DNA of 54,574 nt from Acidobacteriota bacterium (GTDB lineage Bacteria > Acidobacteriota > Blastocatellia > Pyrinomonadales > Pyrinomonadaceae). Shown here in pieces: positions 6,891 through 16,637 of the stretch. Numbering within the stretch: position 1 is the first letter of the stretch; each line of letters opens with the position of its first letter. The notes beneath the pieces are model-generated. The model was not told the origin of the DNA, did no database searches, and worked only from the letters and a program-made list of their open reading frames with translations. The stretch lies in the NCBI GenBank assembly GCA_020199995.1, contig JAIVJM010000202.1, positions 1-54,574 of the forward strand, in the 5' to 3' direction. The translations under genes were made by a program, and so were the position numbers.

Positions 6891-8789
6891 ATGAGAAAAA
6901 CTTACTGGCGCACTTCGTTGGTTCTGCTCGCGGCGCTCACGCTCTCGGGCGAGGCGGGCACGGCAAGTGCGCTCGCGGCGGTCGAGGGCGAGAACACGCG
7001 ACGCAGCAGCTTCGGCGTCATCAGCGGGACGGTGCTCGACAGCCGCGGCAACCCCGTGGCGGGCGCGCTCGTGAAGGTTCTGCGCGACGGCCTCAACGAG
7101 GTCGTCCGCGAGACCAAAAGCGCCGCCGACGGCAGCTTTTCGGCGCGCGTCACACCGGGCCGCTATCTCCTGCGCGCGCTGGCCGAAGGTTTCACCCCGG
7201 CCACTTTCTCCTCCGTCCAGATCAGTTCTTCGACCGAACTCGTCTACCGCTTCAACCTCCAGCCCGTGGGCGAAGGGCGCACGACGCCCGAACGCCGCGC
7301 CGACCGCAACGACCCCAAGTTCCGCATCCGCGCTTCGCAGACGCGCCGCTCAGTCTTTCACGCCGGGGAAGGCGACGAGGCCGTCGTCTTAGGCGAGGCC
7401 GCCGCGGGTGACGCCGAGAGCGCCGACGCGGACGGCGACGCGGAGACCTCCGACGGGGCCGTGGGCGTTGGCGGCGAGGTCGCGGAGCAGCAAGAGGAGC
7501 ACCGCGCGGGACGGACGCGCATGCAGGGGTTCGTCGAGACTTACTACGCCTCCTCGTCCGGCCCCGGAGAGGGCGGCTCCGGCGGGGTCAACTTCGCCCT
7601 CGCCGCGCCCGTCAGCCGCCGGTTCGACATAATTTTCTCCGGCCAGTTGGGCGAGTTCGAGCGCCTCGAAGCGACGGCGCGCCTGCGTGCGGGGGCGCGT
7701 CACCGCTTGAGCGCGACGGTCGGCGGCGCGTTGATTCCCCTCACGCAGAAGACTGCAAAGATGCTCGGCGGAGACAAACTCGGCCAGTTCTCCGTGCGCG
7801 CGGTTGACGAGTGGGTCGTGCGCGACGGCATCGTCCTCGTGCTCGGCCTCGACTACTCACGCTTCACGGGGGCGGGGGGCGGCGCCGATTCCTTGAGCCC
7901 GCGCCTCGGCGCGGCCTTCGACGCAGGCGCGCGGACACGCCTGCACGCTTCGTTCGCGCCCGGCACTGACTCCGCGGCGCGCGTCTCCGGCGTCGAGATG
8001 TTGGAGGGCGGCCCCGTCCTCTTCAAAGAGGGCGCGCGGCAGGCCGTGGCGCTCGTTGACGGGCAGGCCGTTCTGGAGCGCAGCTACCGCCTCGAGTTCG
8101 GCGTCGAGCGCGTCCTCGACGGCGCTTCGAGCGTCGAGGCGACCGCCTTCTTCGACACGGTGGACGGGCGCGGCGTCGGGCTCCTGAGCACGCCGGCCAA
8201 CGCCCTCTCGGACGCGGGTAACACCGGGGCGCTCCTGAACATCGCCAATCAGCAGGGCGGCGCGCGCGGCCTGCGTGTCGTCTACATGCGGCGCATCAGC
8301 CAGCACCTCAAAGCCTCCGCCGGTTACGCCTTCGGGCGCGGCCAAGCTCTCTCGCCCGAAGGCATCACCACGCCCGAGCAGCTCTTCCACAGCGATTTCT
8401 TCCAGACCGTCTCCGCACAGCTCGACGCCAGCGTCGGCGACGGGACGACCGTGCGGACTGTCCTGCGCTTCTCGCCGCGCGCCGCCGTCTTCGCCATTGA
8501 CCCGTTCGACGGTCGGCTGGCCGTCTACGACCCGAGCCTGAGCATCCTCGTCACGCACGAGCTGCCGAACTTCGGCCTCCCGGTGCGCGCGCAGGCGACG
8601 CTCGACGCGCGTAATCTCCTCGACACCTTAATCGGCGTCGAGGACGGCGAAAGCATCCTTTCGCTCGGCGCGCTGCGGCGCACGGTGCGGGGCGGCGTGG
8701 CCGGGTCGCGCGCCGTGCCCGGAGCGCGGGCGTTGTCGCCTTCAGGGCGCAGCACAGTTGGGGAGCGTGTGACGGGCTCGGGCGTGTAA
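6891..8789 (+). CDS. Beta-barrel outer-membrane-like protein with carboxypeptidase-regulatory domain
   Basis: A 632-residue exported protein. The signal peptide is about residues 1-31 (RKTYWRTSLVLLAALTLSG). A carboxypeptidase-regulatory-like domain follows (GVISGTVLDSRGNPVAGA through GRYLLRALAEGF). Then comes an acidic low-complexity linker rich in A, E, D and G. From residue ~205 on, alternating strands typical of a TonB-dependent-receptor barrel begin (MQGFVETYYAS, RRFDIIFSGQLG, YRLEFGVERV, LKASAGYAFGRG). No plug domain or TonB box can be recognised, so it is a barrel relative rather than a full receptor. The ATG at 6891 has GGAGG ten bases upstream. Ligand unknown. This type of domain pairing is common in Acidobacteriota. 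Confidence 0.75.
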   Translation: MRKTYWRTSLVLLAALTLSGEAGTASALAAVEGENTRRSSFGVISGTVLDSRGNPVAGALVKVLRDGLNEVVRETKSAADGSFSARVTPGRYLLRALAEGFTPATFSSVQISSSTELVYRFNLQPVGEGRTTPERRADRNDPKFRIRASQTRRSVFHAGEGDEAVVLGEAAAGDAESADADGDAETSDGAVGVGGEVAEQQEEHRAGRTRMQGFVETYYASSSGPGEGGSGGVNFALAAPVSRRFDIIFSGQLGEFERLEATARLRAGARHRLSATVGGALIPLTQKTAKMLGGDKLGQFSVRAVDEWVVRDGIVLVLGLDYSRFTGAGGGADSLSPRLGAAFDAGARTRLHASFAPGTDSAARVSGVEMLEGGPVLFKEGARQAVALVDGQAVLERSYRLEFGVERVLDGASSVEATAFFDTVDGRGVGLLSTPANALSDAGNTGALLNIANQQGGARGLRVVYMRRISQHLKASAGYAFGRGQALSPEGITTPEQLFHSDFFQTVSAQLDASVGDGTTVRTVLRFSPRAAVFAIDPFDGRLAVYDPSLSILVTHELPNFGLPVRAQATLDARNLLDTLIGVEDGESILSLGALRRTVRGGVAGSRAVPGARALSPSGRSTVGERVTGSGV

Positions 8790-8913
8790 AAAAGCTGGAA
8801 TACTGCTTGCCTCATAAGTTTCAATCTAAGAGGTCTTCCGGTCAGAGGGCTGTCTGGCGGGGCCGGGGCCGGAGCGGGCCTTCCGAATTTTCCAAGTTCC
8901 ATCCGAAAAGCTG

Positions 8914-11910
8914 ATGAAAAGTTCTGTGCTGACAACGAGGGCGTGGACGCTGCTAATCGCGGCGGCGCTGCTGGTTGCCGCCGGGACGCTCAACTTCGCG
9001 CAGCGACTGACGCACATCTCGCCGCCGACCGACGGCGTAAACTGGGTACAGACCCGCGACGGGATCACCGCCGACTCAATCGCGCCCGACTCGGCGGCGG
9101 GACGCAAAGGCGTCTTCGGCCTCGTGCGCGGAGACCGCCTCGTTGCCATCAGCCTCGACGAGAAGACCGACGAGCAGGTCGTCTCGACCCACGACGTCCA
9201 AATCTTCCTCGACGACGCGGGCGTCGGCGGACGCGTCCGCTACCTCATCGAGCGCCCCTCGAACCCGGAAGAGACGCGCTTCTATTACGTCTACCTCGAA
9301 GGACTCGGCGCGGCGCAGACGCTTTCGACGCGCGACCTCTATGTCAATTTCGTCGGCCTCGTCTATCTGCTCGTCGGCCTCTTCGTGCTCTTCAAGCAGG
9401 GCGAGCGCGCGCCCTACGTGCTCCACTTCGCGTCGCTCTGTCTGGCGGCCTTCGTCTTCCACTTCTTCAAGCCCTACGGCGAGCTGAAAGACCTCGACCT
9501 CGCCGTCGAGTTTCTCGATAACGCCGCGCTGATTCTGTTCGCGCCGCTCTTCCTGCACTTCTGCGCCATCTATCCCGTGCGCTACCGCTTCTCGGAGCGG
9601 CGGCGCTGGCAGGTGGCGCTGCTCTACGCGCCGGCGGCGGTGCTCATCGCGCTGACGGCCTTCTTCGACTTCACCGTCTACCTCAAGAACTTTCTGCCCG
9701 CCGCCATCTACGACCCGCTCGTCGCGCTCTACCTGCGGCTCCCCGAAGACTTCGTCGCGCGGCTCTCGATCACGCAGGTGGCCGGCCTCTCGATTGCGCT
9801 GGTGGTGGGCGCAGGCATCCTCGTGCGCCGGTTCGTCAAGAGCGATTCGGCGATTGTGCGGCAGCAGCTCAAGTGGGTCGTGTGGGGCTCGGCGCTGGCG
9901 ATCACGCCGTTCACGCTGCTCTATGCCGCGGGGTATCTGTTCGGTGGGGGGCTGCCCGACTTCTTTCTGGCCGCGACGACGCAGGCGTGGCTCACCGACG
10001 CGGCCATCCTGCCGCTCGTCTTGATCCCGCTCACCTTCGGCAACTCAGTGGTGCGCTACCGCCTGATGGACGTGGACATGGTCGTGCGGCGCACAGCCGT
10101 TTACGTGCTCACCACCCTCACCATCGCCGTCATGATCGGCGCGGTCGTGTACCTCACGGTGCTCTCCGCGTTCGGGAGCGCGGTGCTGATGCCGGGGACG
10201 GGGACGACCGCCGGGATGATCATGATCGCGGCGATGGCGGTCATCACGATGCTGGCCGCGCCGCTCAAGAACTTCTTGCAGGAGCGCACCGAGCGGTTTT
10301 TCTACGGCGAGCGCTACGACCTGCGCAGCGGGCTTCTGGATTTCGGGCGCACGCTCTCGGCCACGACCTCGATTGAGCCGCTTCTGGACGCCCTCGTGGG
10401 TCGCCTCCAACAAGTTCTGGGCGTCGAGCGCATCGCCATCTTCATCGAGGACGCGCGCGCGCCCGCCGGCTACAGCGTGGCGCGTTTGGTGGGGCTGGCG
10501 AGCGAGGTGCTGGTGCCGCCCGACTTCCGCGAGATGATCCGCGCGCGCTCGGCTGAAGACGGCATCGTCCGCGCCGACGGCCTCGACCTCCCGCCCGAGA
10601 CGAACGGCTTCGTGCGCCGCTCGCTCCACTACTACGTGCCGTGCGTCGTGCGCGGGCGGATGGTGGCGGTGATCGGTTTGGGCCGCTCGACGGGCGGCGC
10701 GCTCCTCTCTTCGGAAGACCTCGAAATCCTGCGCACCGTCTCGGGCTACGTGGCCGTCGCCATCGAGAACAGCCTGCTCTATCGAGAGCAGACCGAGAGG
10801 GCCGCCGAGTTGGAGCTGCTGAAAGAGTTCAACGAGTCCATCGTCGAGTCCATCAACGTCGGATTGCTCGCGGTGGACACCGAGGGGCGAGTCACGGCCT
10901 GCAACACGGCGCTCGAAGAGATGCTCGGCCTCAGCCGCGACGAGGCGATTGGGCTCGGTGTCGAAGACCTCTTCGCCGAAGACTTTGCCGAGACGCTTCG
11001 TCAGGCGCTCGGCACCGCGGGCTGGGAACTGGGCGAGCTGCGCAACATCTACAAGCTGCACACGGCGACGCGCTCGAACCGCCCGCTCATCCTCAACGTC
11101 GCGCTCGCGCCCCTCAAACGCGCCGACTCGGAGGTGCACACCGGCGCGCTCGTCGTGATGGAAGACGTGACCTCGCGCGTGCGCCTCGAAGAGCAGTTGC
11201 AGCAGCGCGAGAAGCTCTCTTCAATCGGCCTTTTGGCGGCGGGCGTCGCGCACGAGATCAACACGCCTTTGACGGGCGTCTCGTCCTACACGCAGATGCT
11301 CCTCGGGATGCTCGCCGAGACCGACCCGAAGCACGCGCTCCTGCAAAAGATTCACCGCCAGACCGACCGCGCGACAGGCATCGTCAACAACCTCCTCAAC
11401 TTCTCGCGCACGGGCGGCGCGACCGACTTCAACGAGGTCGATGTGAACCGCGTCCTCGAAGACACGCTGCAACTCCTTGAGCCGCAGTTCCGGCAGAGCC
11501 GCGTCGAGCTCGCGCGCGAATACTCGTTCGAGCTGCCGCGCGTCCACGGCAACGCGGGCAAGCTCCAGCAGGTCTTCACCAACCTGCTCCTGAACGCGCG
11601 CGACGCCATCCCCGACGGCGGGAGCATCACGCTGCGCACCTCCTCCGGAGAGGCGGACGCCGTCCTCATCGAAGTGGCCGACACAGGCATCGGCATCGCG
11701 CCCGAGAACGTCGCGCGCATCTACGACCCTTTCTTCACCACGAAGGGCGTGGGCCGCGGCACGGGCCTCGGCCTCGCCGTCTCTTATGGTATCGTGCAGG
11801 AGCACTCCGGCCACATCGCGGTCGAGAGCGCCCCCGGCAAAGGTACGACCTTCCGCATCACGTTGCCGACCGCCGGCGCACACACGCGCCTGCAAGCCGC
11901 AAGCGACTAG
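8914..11910 (+). CDS. PDZ-TM-GAF-PAS sensor histidine kinase, NtrB type
   Basis: A 998-residue membrane sensor kinase. Order: an N-terminal membrane anchor (10-28); a PDZ-like periplasmic domain (~35-120, VNWVQTRDGITADSIAPDSA and GLVRGDRLVAI); about seven membrane segments (~143-450); GAF (~470-625); PAS (~640-750, ESINVGLLAVDTEGRV); HisKA with the phospho-acceptor His780 in VAHEINTPLTG; and HATPase_c with the N box NLLLNARDAI (~890) and G boxes ADTGIGIAPENV and GRGTGLGLAVSYG. The HEIN(T)PL motif is of the NtrB/AtoS class, which phosphorylates sigma-54 activators. The NtrC-type regulator at 16720 is a plausible partner but is two genes away. No SD could be named with confidence. Confidence 0.93.
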   Translation: MKSSVLTTRAWTLLIAAALLVAAGTLNFAQRLTHISPPTDGVNWVQTRDGITADSIAPDSAAGRKGVFGLVRGDRLVAISLDEKTDEQVVSTHDVQIFLDDAGVGGRVRYLIERPSNPEETRFYYVYLEGLGAAQTLSTRDLYVNFVGLVYLLVGLFVLFKQGERAPYVLHFASLCLAAFVFHFFKPYGELKDLDLAVEFLDNAALILFAPLFLHFCAIYPVRYRFSERRRWQVALLYAPAAVLIALTAFFDFTVYLKNFLPAAIYDPLVALYLRLPEDFVARLSITQVAGLSIALVVGAGILVRRFVKSDSAIVRQQLKWVVWGSALAITPFTLLYAAGYLFGGGLPDFFLAATTQAWLTDAAILPLVLIPLTFGNSVVRYRLMDVDMVVRRTAVYVLTTLTIAVMIGAVVYLTVLSAFGSAVLMPGTGTTAGMIMIAAMAVITMLAAPLKNFLQERTERFFYGERYDLRSGLLDFGRTLSATTSIEPLLDALVGRLQQVLGVERIAIFIEDARAPAGYSVARLVGLASEVLVPPDFREMIRARSAEDGIVRADGLDLPPETNGFVRRSLHYYVPCVVRGRMVAVIGLGRSTGGALLSSEDLEILRTVSGYVAVAIENSLLYREQTERAAELELLKEFNESIVESINVGLLAVDTEGRVTACNTALEEMLGLSRDEAIGLGVEDLFAEDFAETLRQALGTAGWELGELRNIYKLHTATRSNRPLILNVALAPLKRADSEVHTGALVVMEDVTSRVRLEEQLQQREKLSSIGLLAAGVAHEINTPLTGVSSYTQMLLGMLAETDPKHALLQKIHRQTDRATGIVNNLLNFSRTGGATDFNEVDVNRVLEDTLQLLEPQFRQSRVELAREYSFELPRVHGNAGKLQQVFTNLLLNARDAIPDGGSITLRTSSGEADAVLIEVADTGIGIAPENVARIYDPFFTTKGVGRGTGLGLAVSYGIVQEHSGHIAVESAPGKGTTFRITLPTAGAHTRLQAASD

Positions 11911-11965
11911 CCAAGCCGTCCGCGCCCAAAGGCGAATCGGCTCGCAGTCGAACTTTCTATCCAAC

Positions 11966-12035
11966 GGGGGCGGCACTTTGGCCGCCGATTGTAAGCCGCG
12001 GCGCGAGCCGAACCGGCGGCCAAAAGTGCCGCCCC
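11966..12035. terminator. Long GC-rich hairpin after the histidine kinase gene
   Basis: Near-perfect inverted repeat: GGGGCGGCACTTTGGCCGCC against CGGCGGCCAAAAGTGCCGCC, about 21 base pairs with one bulge and a loop of about 26 bases. It lies 55 bases after the kinase stop. There is no T-run, so it may be a processing or stabilising hairpin rather than an intrinsic terminator. Its arms do not have the 7-base word structure of the palindrome family. Confidence 0.6.
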
Positions 12036-12148
12036 TCAAAGTCAGGCGATTCGTCAGTTGAGCCGCTCCGACTCCGAACCGGACTTTCCCGTCCCGTTCG
12101 AGTCGAAACGTTTGTCCCTACACTGCCCCGAACCTGAAAGGTAAGATT

Positions 12149-12787
12149 ATGTACCCCCCGCCTTACCGCTTCGTTCCGTCGCGACGGCTCCTTACCGTCA
12201 CCCTCATCACGCTCTCGCTCGTCGCCTGCTGGCTGACGGGCACACGCCACCTTCCCGTCGCATCGGCTCAAGCGCCGCCCTCCTCTTTCAAAAACTTCGA
12301 GGGGCCGCAGGTGCATCCGCTCGCCATGACGCCGGACGGCACGCGCCTGCTCGCCGTCAACACGCCGAACGCGACGCTCTCGGTTTTCCAGTTGACGGGC
12401 GCGACGCCGCTCTTGACCGCCGAAATTCCCGTCGGGCTTGAGCCGGTGAGCGTGGCCGCGCGCAACAACCGCGAGGCGTGGGTCGTCAACTGGCTCTCGG
12501 ATTCGGTGAGCGTCGTTGACCTCTCGACCGGCAACGTGACGCGCACGTTCGACGTGGGCGACGAGCCGACCGACGTGCTCTTCGCGGGCCTCGCCCGCGA
12601 GATGGCTTTCGTCTGCGTTTCCGGCAAGAGTCAGGTCAAAGTCTTCGACCCGTCCAACACCGCTTCATCGGGGTGGTGCGCGGCGTCGGCACGCACAACG
12701 GCAACATGGCCTTCGACTCGGCGACGAACCGCCTCTTCGTCGCCAACCTCGACTCCACGAGCGCCGTCCGCTTCGAGCCGAATTTGA
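12149..12787 (+). CDS. YVTN-propeller/haem/DUF4214 protein, 5' fragment
   Basis: This is the N-terminal part of the gene that continues at 12673. It has a signal/anchor (LLTVTLITLSLVACWLTG) and then beta-propeller repeats of the YVTN/YncE type (HPLAMTPDGTRLLAVNTP, VAARNNREAWVVNWLSDSV, VVDLSTGNVTRTFDVGDEP). Coding sense is lost after VKVFDPSNT near 12660; the propeller resumes one frame over as RFIGVVRGVG. The last ~40 residues of this reading frame are therefore not real protein. Either bases are missing at the junction (homologous propellers would have further blades here) or the gene is broken. Confidence 0.7.
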   Translation: MYPPPYRFVPSRRLLTVTLITLSLVACWLTGTRHLPVASAQAPPSSFKNFEGPQVHPLAMTPDGTRLLAVNTPNATLSVFQLTGATPLLTAEIPVGLEPVSVAARNNREAWVVNWLSDSVSVVDLSTGNVTRTFDVGDEPTDVLFAGLAREMAFVCVSGKSQVKVFDPSNTASSGWCAASARTTATWPSTRRRTASSSPTSTPRAPSASSRI

Positions 12788-15330
12788 AGGGACGCTTCCA
12801 GAGCAACCGCATCACGGTCGTCAACGCGCTCGCAGGCTCGACCCCGACCATCGCCGGCGCGTTCGACCTCAACCCGCATGTTGACCTCGCGGGGTCTGGC
12901 TCCGACGCCGAGCGCGCCGAGAGTCTGGCGCTGCCCGCCGACCTCGAACGCGCGGTGGACGGCACGCTCTTCGTCGCGGCCACCAGTTCGGCACGCGTCG
13001 GCGTGTTCGACTCTTTGGGCGCGGTGCAGGCGCGCATCGCCGTCGGACAGGGACCGACCGGGCTGGCGCTCGACGAGGGACGTTCGCTCCTCTATGTCCT
13101 CAACCGTTTCGAGCACACACTGAGCGTCGTCAACACCTCGTCGCGCGGCGAGGTGGCGCGCCTCTCTTTGGGCACGAACCCGGAGCCGCAGGGCGTGCGC
13201 GACGGCAGAAAGTTTCTCTACGACGCCAACCTCTCGGCGCACGGCACGGTGTCTTGCGCGAGCTGTCACCCGGGCGGCCACCGCGACGGGCTGGCGTGGG
13301 ATTTGGGCGACCCGCGGGGCACGATGGATCAGGCGCAGGGCGCGAGCTTTCATCCGATGAAGGGGCCGATGGTGACGCAATCTTTGCGCGACATCGTCGG
13401 CAACGCGCCGCTTCACTGGCGCGGCGACCGCTCGAACCTCGCGGCCTTCAACGCGGCCTTCGTCTCGCTGCTCGGCGGGTCGCGCCAGCTCACGGCGAAC
13501 GAGATGGCGGACTTCGAGGCGTTCGTCCGCGCGCTGGCCTATCCGCCGAATCCGAACGAGCCGGTTGACCGCTCGATGTCGGGCGGCGCTCTCTCCGGCC
13601 TCGGATTCTTCAGCCGCGAGAAGCTCGACGGCGGCCTGATTAATTGCAGCGATTGCCACATCACGACCAACTTCAGTCCGGGGACGAACAACTTGATCAT
13701 CCCCGCCGCGGCGCTGCGAGAGCCGCAGGCTTTCAAAGTGCCGCAACTGCGCGGCCTCTACCAGAAGACCGGCCTCAACAAGACGCCCAACCCGAACGAC
13801 ACGCGCGGGCAGATCACCGGCTTCGGCTTCGCTCACGACGGCAGCTTCGACACGCTCTTTAACTTCATGAAGGCGCCCGTTTTCGTCTTTCAGGTCGACC
13901 CCTCGACGGCGGACAGTTGGCGGCACAGCATGACGACGTTCATGCTGGAGCTGGATACCGGGACGGCTCCGACGGTCGGCATGCAGGCGACGGTCAACGC
14001 TCAGAACAAAACATCTTTCGAGACGACGGCTCGTCTCAATCTCCTCGTGCGACAGGCCGATGCAGGCAACTGCGATCTCATCGTGCGCGGAATGTACGGC
14101 GGCGTCTCGCGCGGCTTCCAACACATGGGCGGCGGCAGCTTTCAGCCCGACAGTCTTTCGGAAGCACCCGTCTCTTTGCAGAAACTCGTTGACGCGGCGG
14201 GGACCGGCGCGGAGTTGACCTTCACGGGCGTGCCTGTTGGCGCGGGCCGACGAATGGGCATTGACCGCAACGGTAACAACCTGCTCGACGACGACGAGCC
14301 GCGGACTTCGGTGAGCGTGACGGGTCGCGTCGTGGACGCCTCAGGCAATGGCGTCGCGGGTGTGGCCGTCCTGCTCTCCGGCACGCAGAACGCTTTAACT
14401 GAGACGGATGCCCTCGGCAGATACGTCTTCAACTTCGTCTCGACCACGGGCGCGCACACCGTCATGCCGCAAGGCGCGGGGTTGAGCTTCACGCCGCAGA
14501 GCCGCTCGTTCGACAACCCGACGTGGAACGCCTCGGCCTCCTTCGTCACTTCGCCCGCGCAGGTCTCCGACGCTTCGACGTTCTTTGTCACGCAGCACTA
14601 CAACGACTTCCTCTCGCGCGAGCCGGACGCCGGGGGGCGCGCCTTCTGGACAAACGAGATCGAGCAGTGCGGCGCGGACGCGAATTGCCGCGCGCTCAAG
14701 CGGCAGAACGTCTCGGCGGCCTTCTTCCTCTCCATCGAGTTCAAGGAGACGGGCTTCCTCGTCTACCGCGCCGCGGGGGCTTCGTTCGGCAACCTCCCCG
14801 GCAAACCCGTGCCCGTCAGCTTCCAGCAGTTGATGGTTGACACGGGGCGCATCGGGAGGAACGTTGTCGTCGGGGTCGGCGACTGGCAGGCGCGGCTGGA
14901 CGCGAACAAAACTGCTTTCTTCCGCGGTTGGGTGCAGCGCCCCGAGTTCGTCGCGCGCTTCCCCGAGGGGATGACCGCCGCCGAATTCGTGGGCGCCCTC
15001 AACGCCAACACCGGCGGCTCGCTCACGACAGACGAGCACAACACGCTCGTCAACCAGCTCGCCGGCGGGACGCTCTCGCGCGCCAACGTGGTGCAGCGCG
15101 TGGCGGAGAACGCCGAGTTCGCGCGCCGCGAGTCAAACAAGGCGTTCGTCCTCATGCAATACTTCGGCTATCTCAGGCGCAACCCGGACGACGCGCCGGA
15201 CGCTGACTTCCGCGGCTATAACTTCTGGCTCACGAAGCTCAACGACAACGACGGCAACTTCATCAGGGCGCAGATGGTCGAATCCTTCATCACCTCTATC
15301 GAGTACCGCCGGCGTTTCGGCCCGCAGTGA
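12673..15330 (+). CDS. YVTN-propeller / CxxCH / DUF4214 secreted protein, main part
   Basis: The larger part of the frameshifted gene begun at 12149; the true protein would be about 1,060 residues. Order: propeller blades (NGNMAFDSATNRLFVANL, VGQGPTGLALDEGRSLLYVL); a cytochrome-peroxidase-like region with two haem-type CxxCH motifs (CASCH near 13256, CSDCH near 13647) plus conserved HWRGDR and FAHDGS; an FG-GAP/Cna-like carboxypeptidase-regulatory domain (VTGRVVDASGNGVAG); and a C-terminal DUF4214-type domain (QHYNDFLSREPD, FWTNEIEQCG, SIEYRRRFG). It probably acts outside the cytoplasmic membrane as a redox or surface protein; the substrate is unknown. The start here is simply where the open frame begins, not a true start. 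DUF4214 fused to such modules is typical of Acidobacteriota. Confidence 0.75.
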   Translation: MVRGVGTHNGNMAFDSATNRLFVANLDSTSAVRFEPNLKGRFQSNRITVVNALAGSTPTIAGAFDLNPHVDLAGSGSDAERAESLALPADLERAVDGTLFVAATSSARVGVFDSLGAVQARIAVGQGPTGLALDEGRSLLYVLNRFEHTLSVVNTSSRGEVARLSLGTNPEPQGVRDGRKFLYDANLSAHGTVSCASCHPGGHRDGLAWDLGDPRGTMDQAQGASFHPMKGPMVTQSLRDIVGNAPLHWRGDRSNLAAFNAAFVSLLGGSRQLTANEMADFEAFVRALAYPPNPNEPVDRSMSGGALSGLGFFSREKLDGGLINCSDCHITTNFSPGTNNLIIPAAALREPQAFKVPQLRGLYQKTGLNKTPNPNDTRGQITGFGFAHDGSFDTLFNFMKAPVFVFQVDPSTADSWRHSMTTFMLELDTGTAPTVGMQATVNAQNKTSFETTARLNLLVRQADAGNCDLIVRGMYGGVSRGFQHMGGGSFQPDSLSEAPVSLQKLVDAAGTGAELTFTGVPVGAGRRMGIDRNGNNLLDDDEPRTSVSVTGRVVDASGNGVAGVAVLLSGTQNALTETDALGRYVFNFVSTTGAHTVMPQGAGLSFTPQSRSFDNPTWNASASFVTSPAQVSDASTFFVTQHYNDFLSREPDAGGRAFWTNEIEQCGADANCRALKRQNVSAAFFLSIEFKETGFLVYRAAGASFGNLPGKPVPVSFQQLMVDTGRIGRNVVVGVGDWQARLDANKTAFFRGWVQRPEFVARFPEGMTAAEFVGALNANTGGSLTTDEHNTLVNQLAGGTLSRANVVQRVAENAEFARRESNKAFVLMQYFGYLRRNPDDAPDADFRGYNFWLTKLNDNDGNFIRAQMVESFITSIEYRRRFGPQ

Positions 15331-15373
15331 TTTCGCGGAGGCCCGAAGGCGAGCGAGTGCGCTCGTCGTCCCG

Positions 15374-15429
15374 AAGAGATGAGGCGTGGGAGACAAGCGT
15401 TGAAGTCCTGTCTCCCCCGCCTCTTCTCT
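15374..15429 (+). terminator. Hairpin after the DUF4214 protein gene
   Basis: Arms GAGGCGTGGGAGACA (with AGAGAT before it) and TGTCTCCCCCGCCTCTTCTC pair over about 17-20 bases around a 13-base loop, 45 bases after the stop. It is not followed by a strong T-run. It probably ends or stabilises the upstream transcript. Confidence 0.55.
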
Positions 15430-15564
15430 CCGGGGCCGGAAACGCCCAACACTCTTCCGCGCTCGCGTCCCGGCGGAAGAAAATATTTGCTTTTCACTTC
15501 GGCGGTGATAATCTCGCACGCGCTCTCGCGGTAAAACTCCTGAAAGACTGGTTCTCTCCTTATT

Positions 15565-16590
15565 ATGAACACGAGCAATCCTGTTCTCGACGCACGCGTG
15601 CGCACCGCCCTGCGCGCGGCTCTCTTCGTGCTGACCTGCGGCGCCGCGGCCTGTGCGTGTCTCGCGCCGGACGCGGCGCGCGCGGCGGGTGGCTCGTCCG
15701 CCGCGCGCGCCGTCGCTCAAGTAGACCGTCTGGACATCCGCCTCCGCTCTTTCTCGCCCGGTGCGACCGGTCACCTCACCATCGAGGCGAGCGAGGGCGG
15801 CGGCAGCCTTCGTCTGACCGTGCTCAATCTCCCCGACCCGCAGACGCTCGCGAGCGGCGCTCGCACCTACGTCGTGTGGGCGAGCGGCGACGGGCGCATC
15901 CTCCGCCTCGGCGAGCTGCGCCGCGACGAGCGCGGCAACGGCGGCCTCGCCTTCGAACGCCCCGCCACCTTCGAGCGCTATAGCGTGATTGTCACCGCCG
16001 AGATGAGCGCCGGCGCCGAGCGCCCCGGCGCGCCCGTGCTCTCGACGCGCGCCAACGAAGCCACGACCCTCTATCCGAGGCTGTCGAGGAAAGGTGCGTC
16101 TGCCGACGCCGCGCCGCCGCCGGTCGTCGCCCCGCCTCCCGCCGCTGCTCCGTCCGCCGCGAGAGGCACGCGCCGCGTGGCCGGGGATTTTTACGCCGAG
16201 GTCGAAGACGCGCTCGCGTCGAAGGGCGGCGGTCGCGTAATCGAATTTGAAGGTGAGCGTCTCGCGCCGCGCGCAGGCGGCGCGGCGCGCGTCACGGAGC
16301 ACACGGGCCGCGCCTACGTCCGCGCCAACTTCCGCGGCGTGCCCCTGCCCGTGTCGCCCGGCGCGACCACCTACGTCCTCTGGGCCGTCGTCCCCGACGG
16401 GCGCATCATCTACATGGGGAGCCTCCCCGCCACCGAAGACCTCAACCGCGCGGAGGTCTACGTCCGCGTCGCCGGCTTCGACGCCGACAACTTCAGCCTC
16501 TTCGTCACCGCCGAGCGCGCCCGCCCCGTCCACACCCCCTCCGGGAGCCGCGTGCTCACGCCGAAGAACGCCAAGCTCATCGTCAAGTGA
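15565..16590 (+). CDS. Exported protein with two RskA-C-like beta domains
   Basis: A 341-residue exported protein. The signal peptide is about residues 12-40 (ALRAALFVLTCGAAACACL, ending ARAAGG). Two related domains follow, at about 50-155 and 215-335. They share the pattern of a strand, LP..., TYVVWA/TYVLWA, GRIxxxG and a terminal FSLFVTAE/YSVIVTAE strand. The middle motif resembles the anti-sigma-K factor (RskA) C-terminal domain, but there is no zinc-finger or transmembrane part, so a sigma-factor role is not supported. The linker (~165-195) is Pro/Ala-rich. It lies just before the sigma-54 activator gene. Function unknown. Confidence 0.7.
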   Translation: MNTSNPVLDARVRTALRAALFVLTCGAAACACLAPDAARAAGGSSAARAVAQVDRLDIRLRSFSPGATGHLTIEASEGGGSLRLTVLNLPDPQTLASGARTYVVWASGDGRILRLGELRRDERGNGGLAFERPATFERYSVIVTAEMSAGAERPGAPVLSTRANEATTLYPRLSRKGASADAAPPPVVAPPPAAAPSAARGTRRVAGDFYAEVEDALASKGGGRVIEFEGERLAPRAGGAARVTEHTGRAYVRANFRGVPLPVSPGATTYVLWAVVPDGRIIYMGSLPATEDLNRAEVYVRVAGFDADNFSLFVTAERARPVHTPSGSRVLTPKNAKLIVK

Positions 16591-16637
16591 ACGGCGCGCG
16601 CGCGTTCGTCAGCCGCGCGCCGCACGTTATAGAATAA

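Noticed and set aside
12631-14124. A 497-codon open frame on the minus strand
   Set aside because: It lies opposite the propeller/haem protein and its translation is Arg/Ala/Val-rich without motifs. Long antisense frames are expected at this GC content; many similar ones were ignored.
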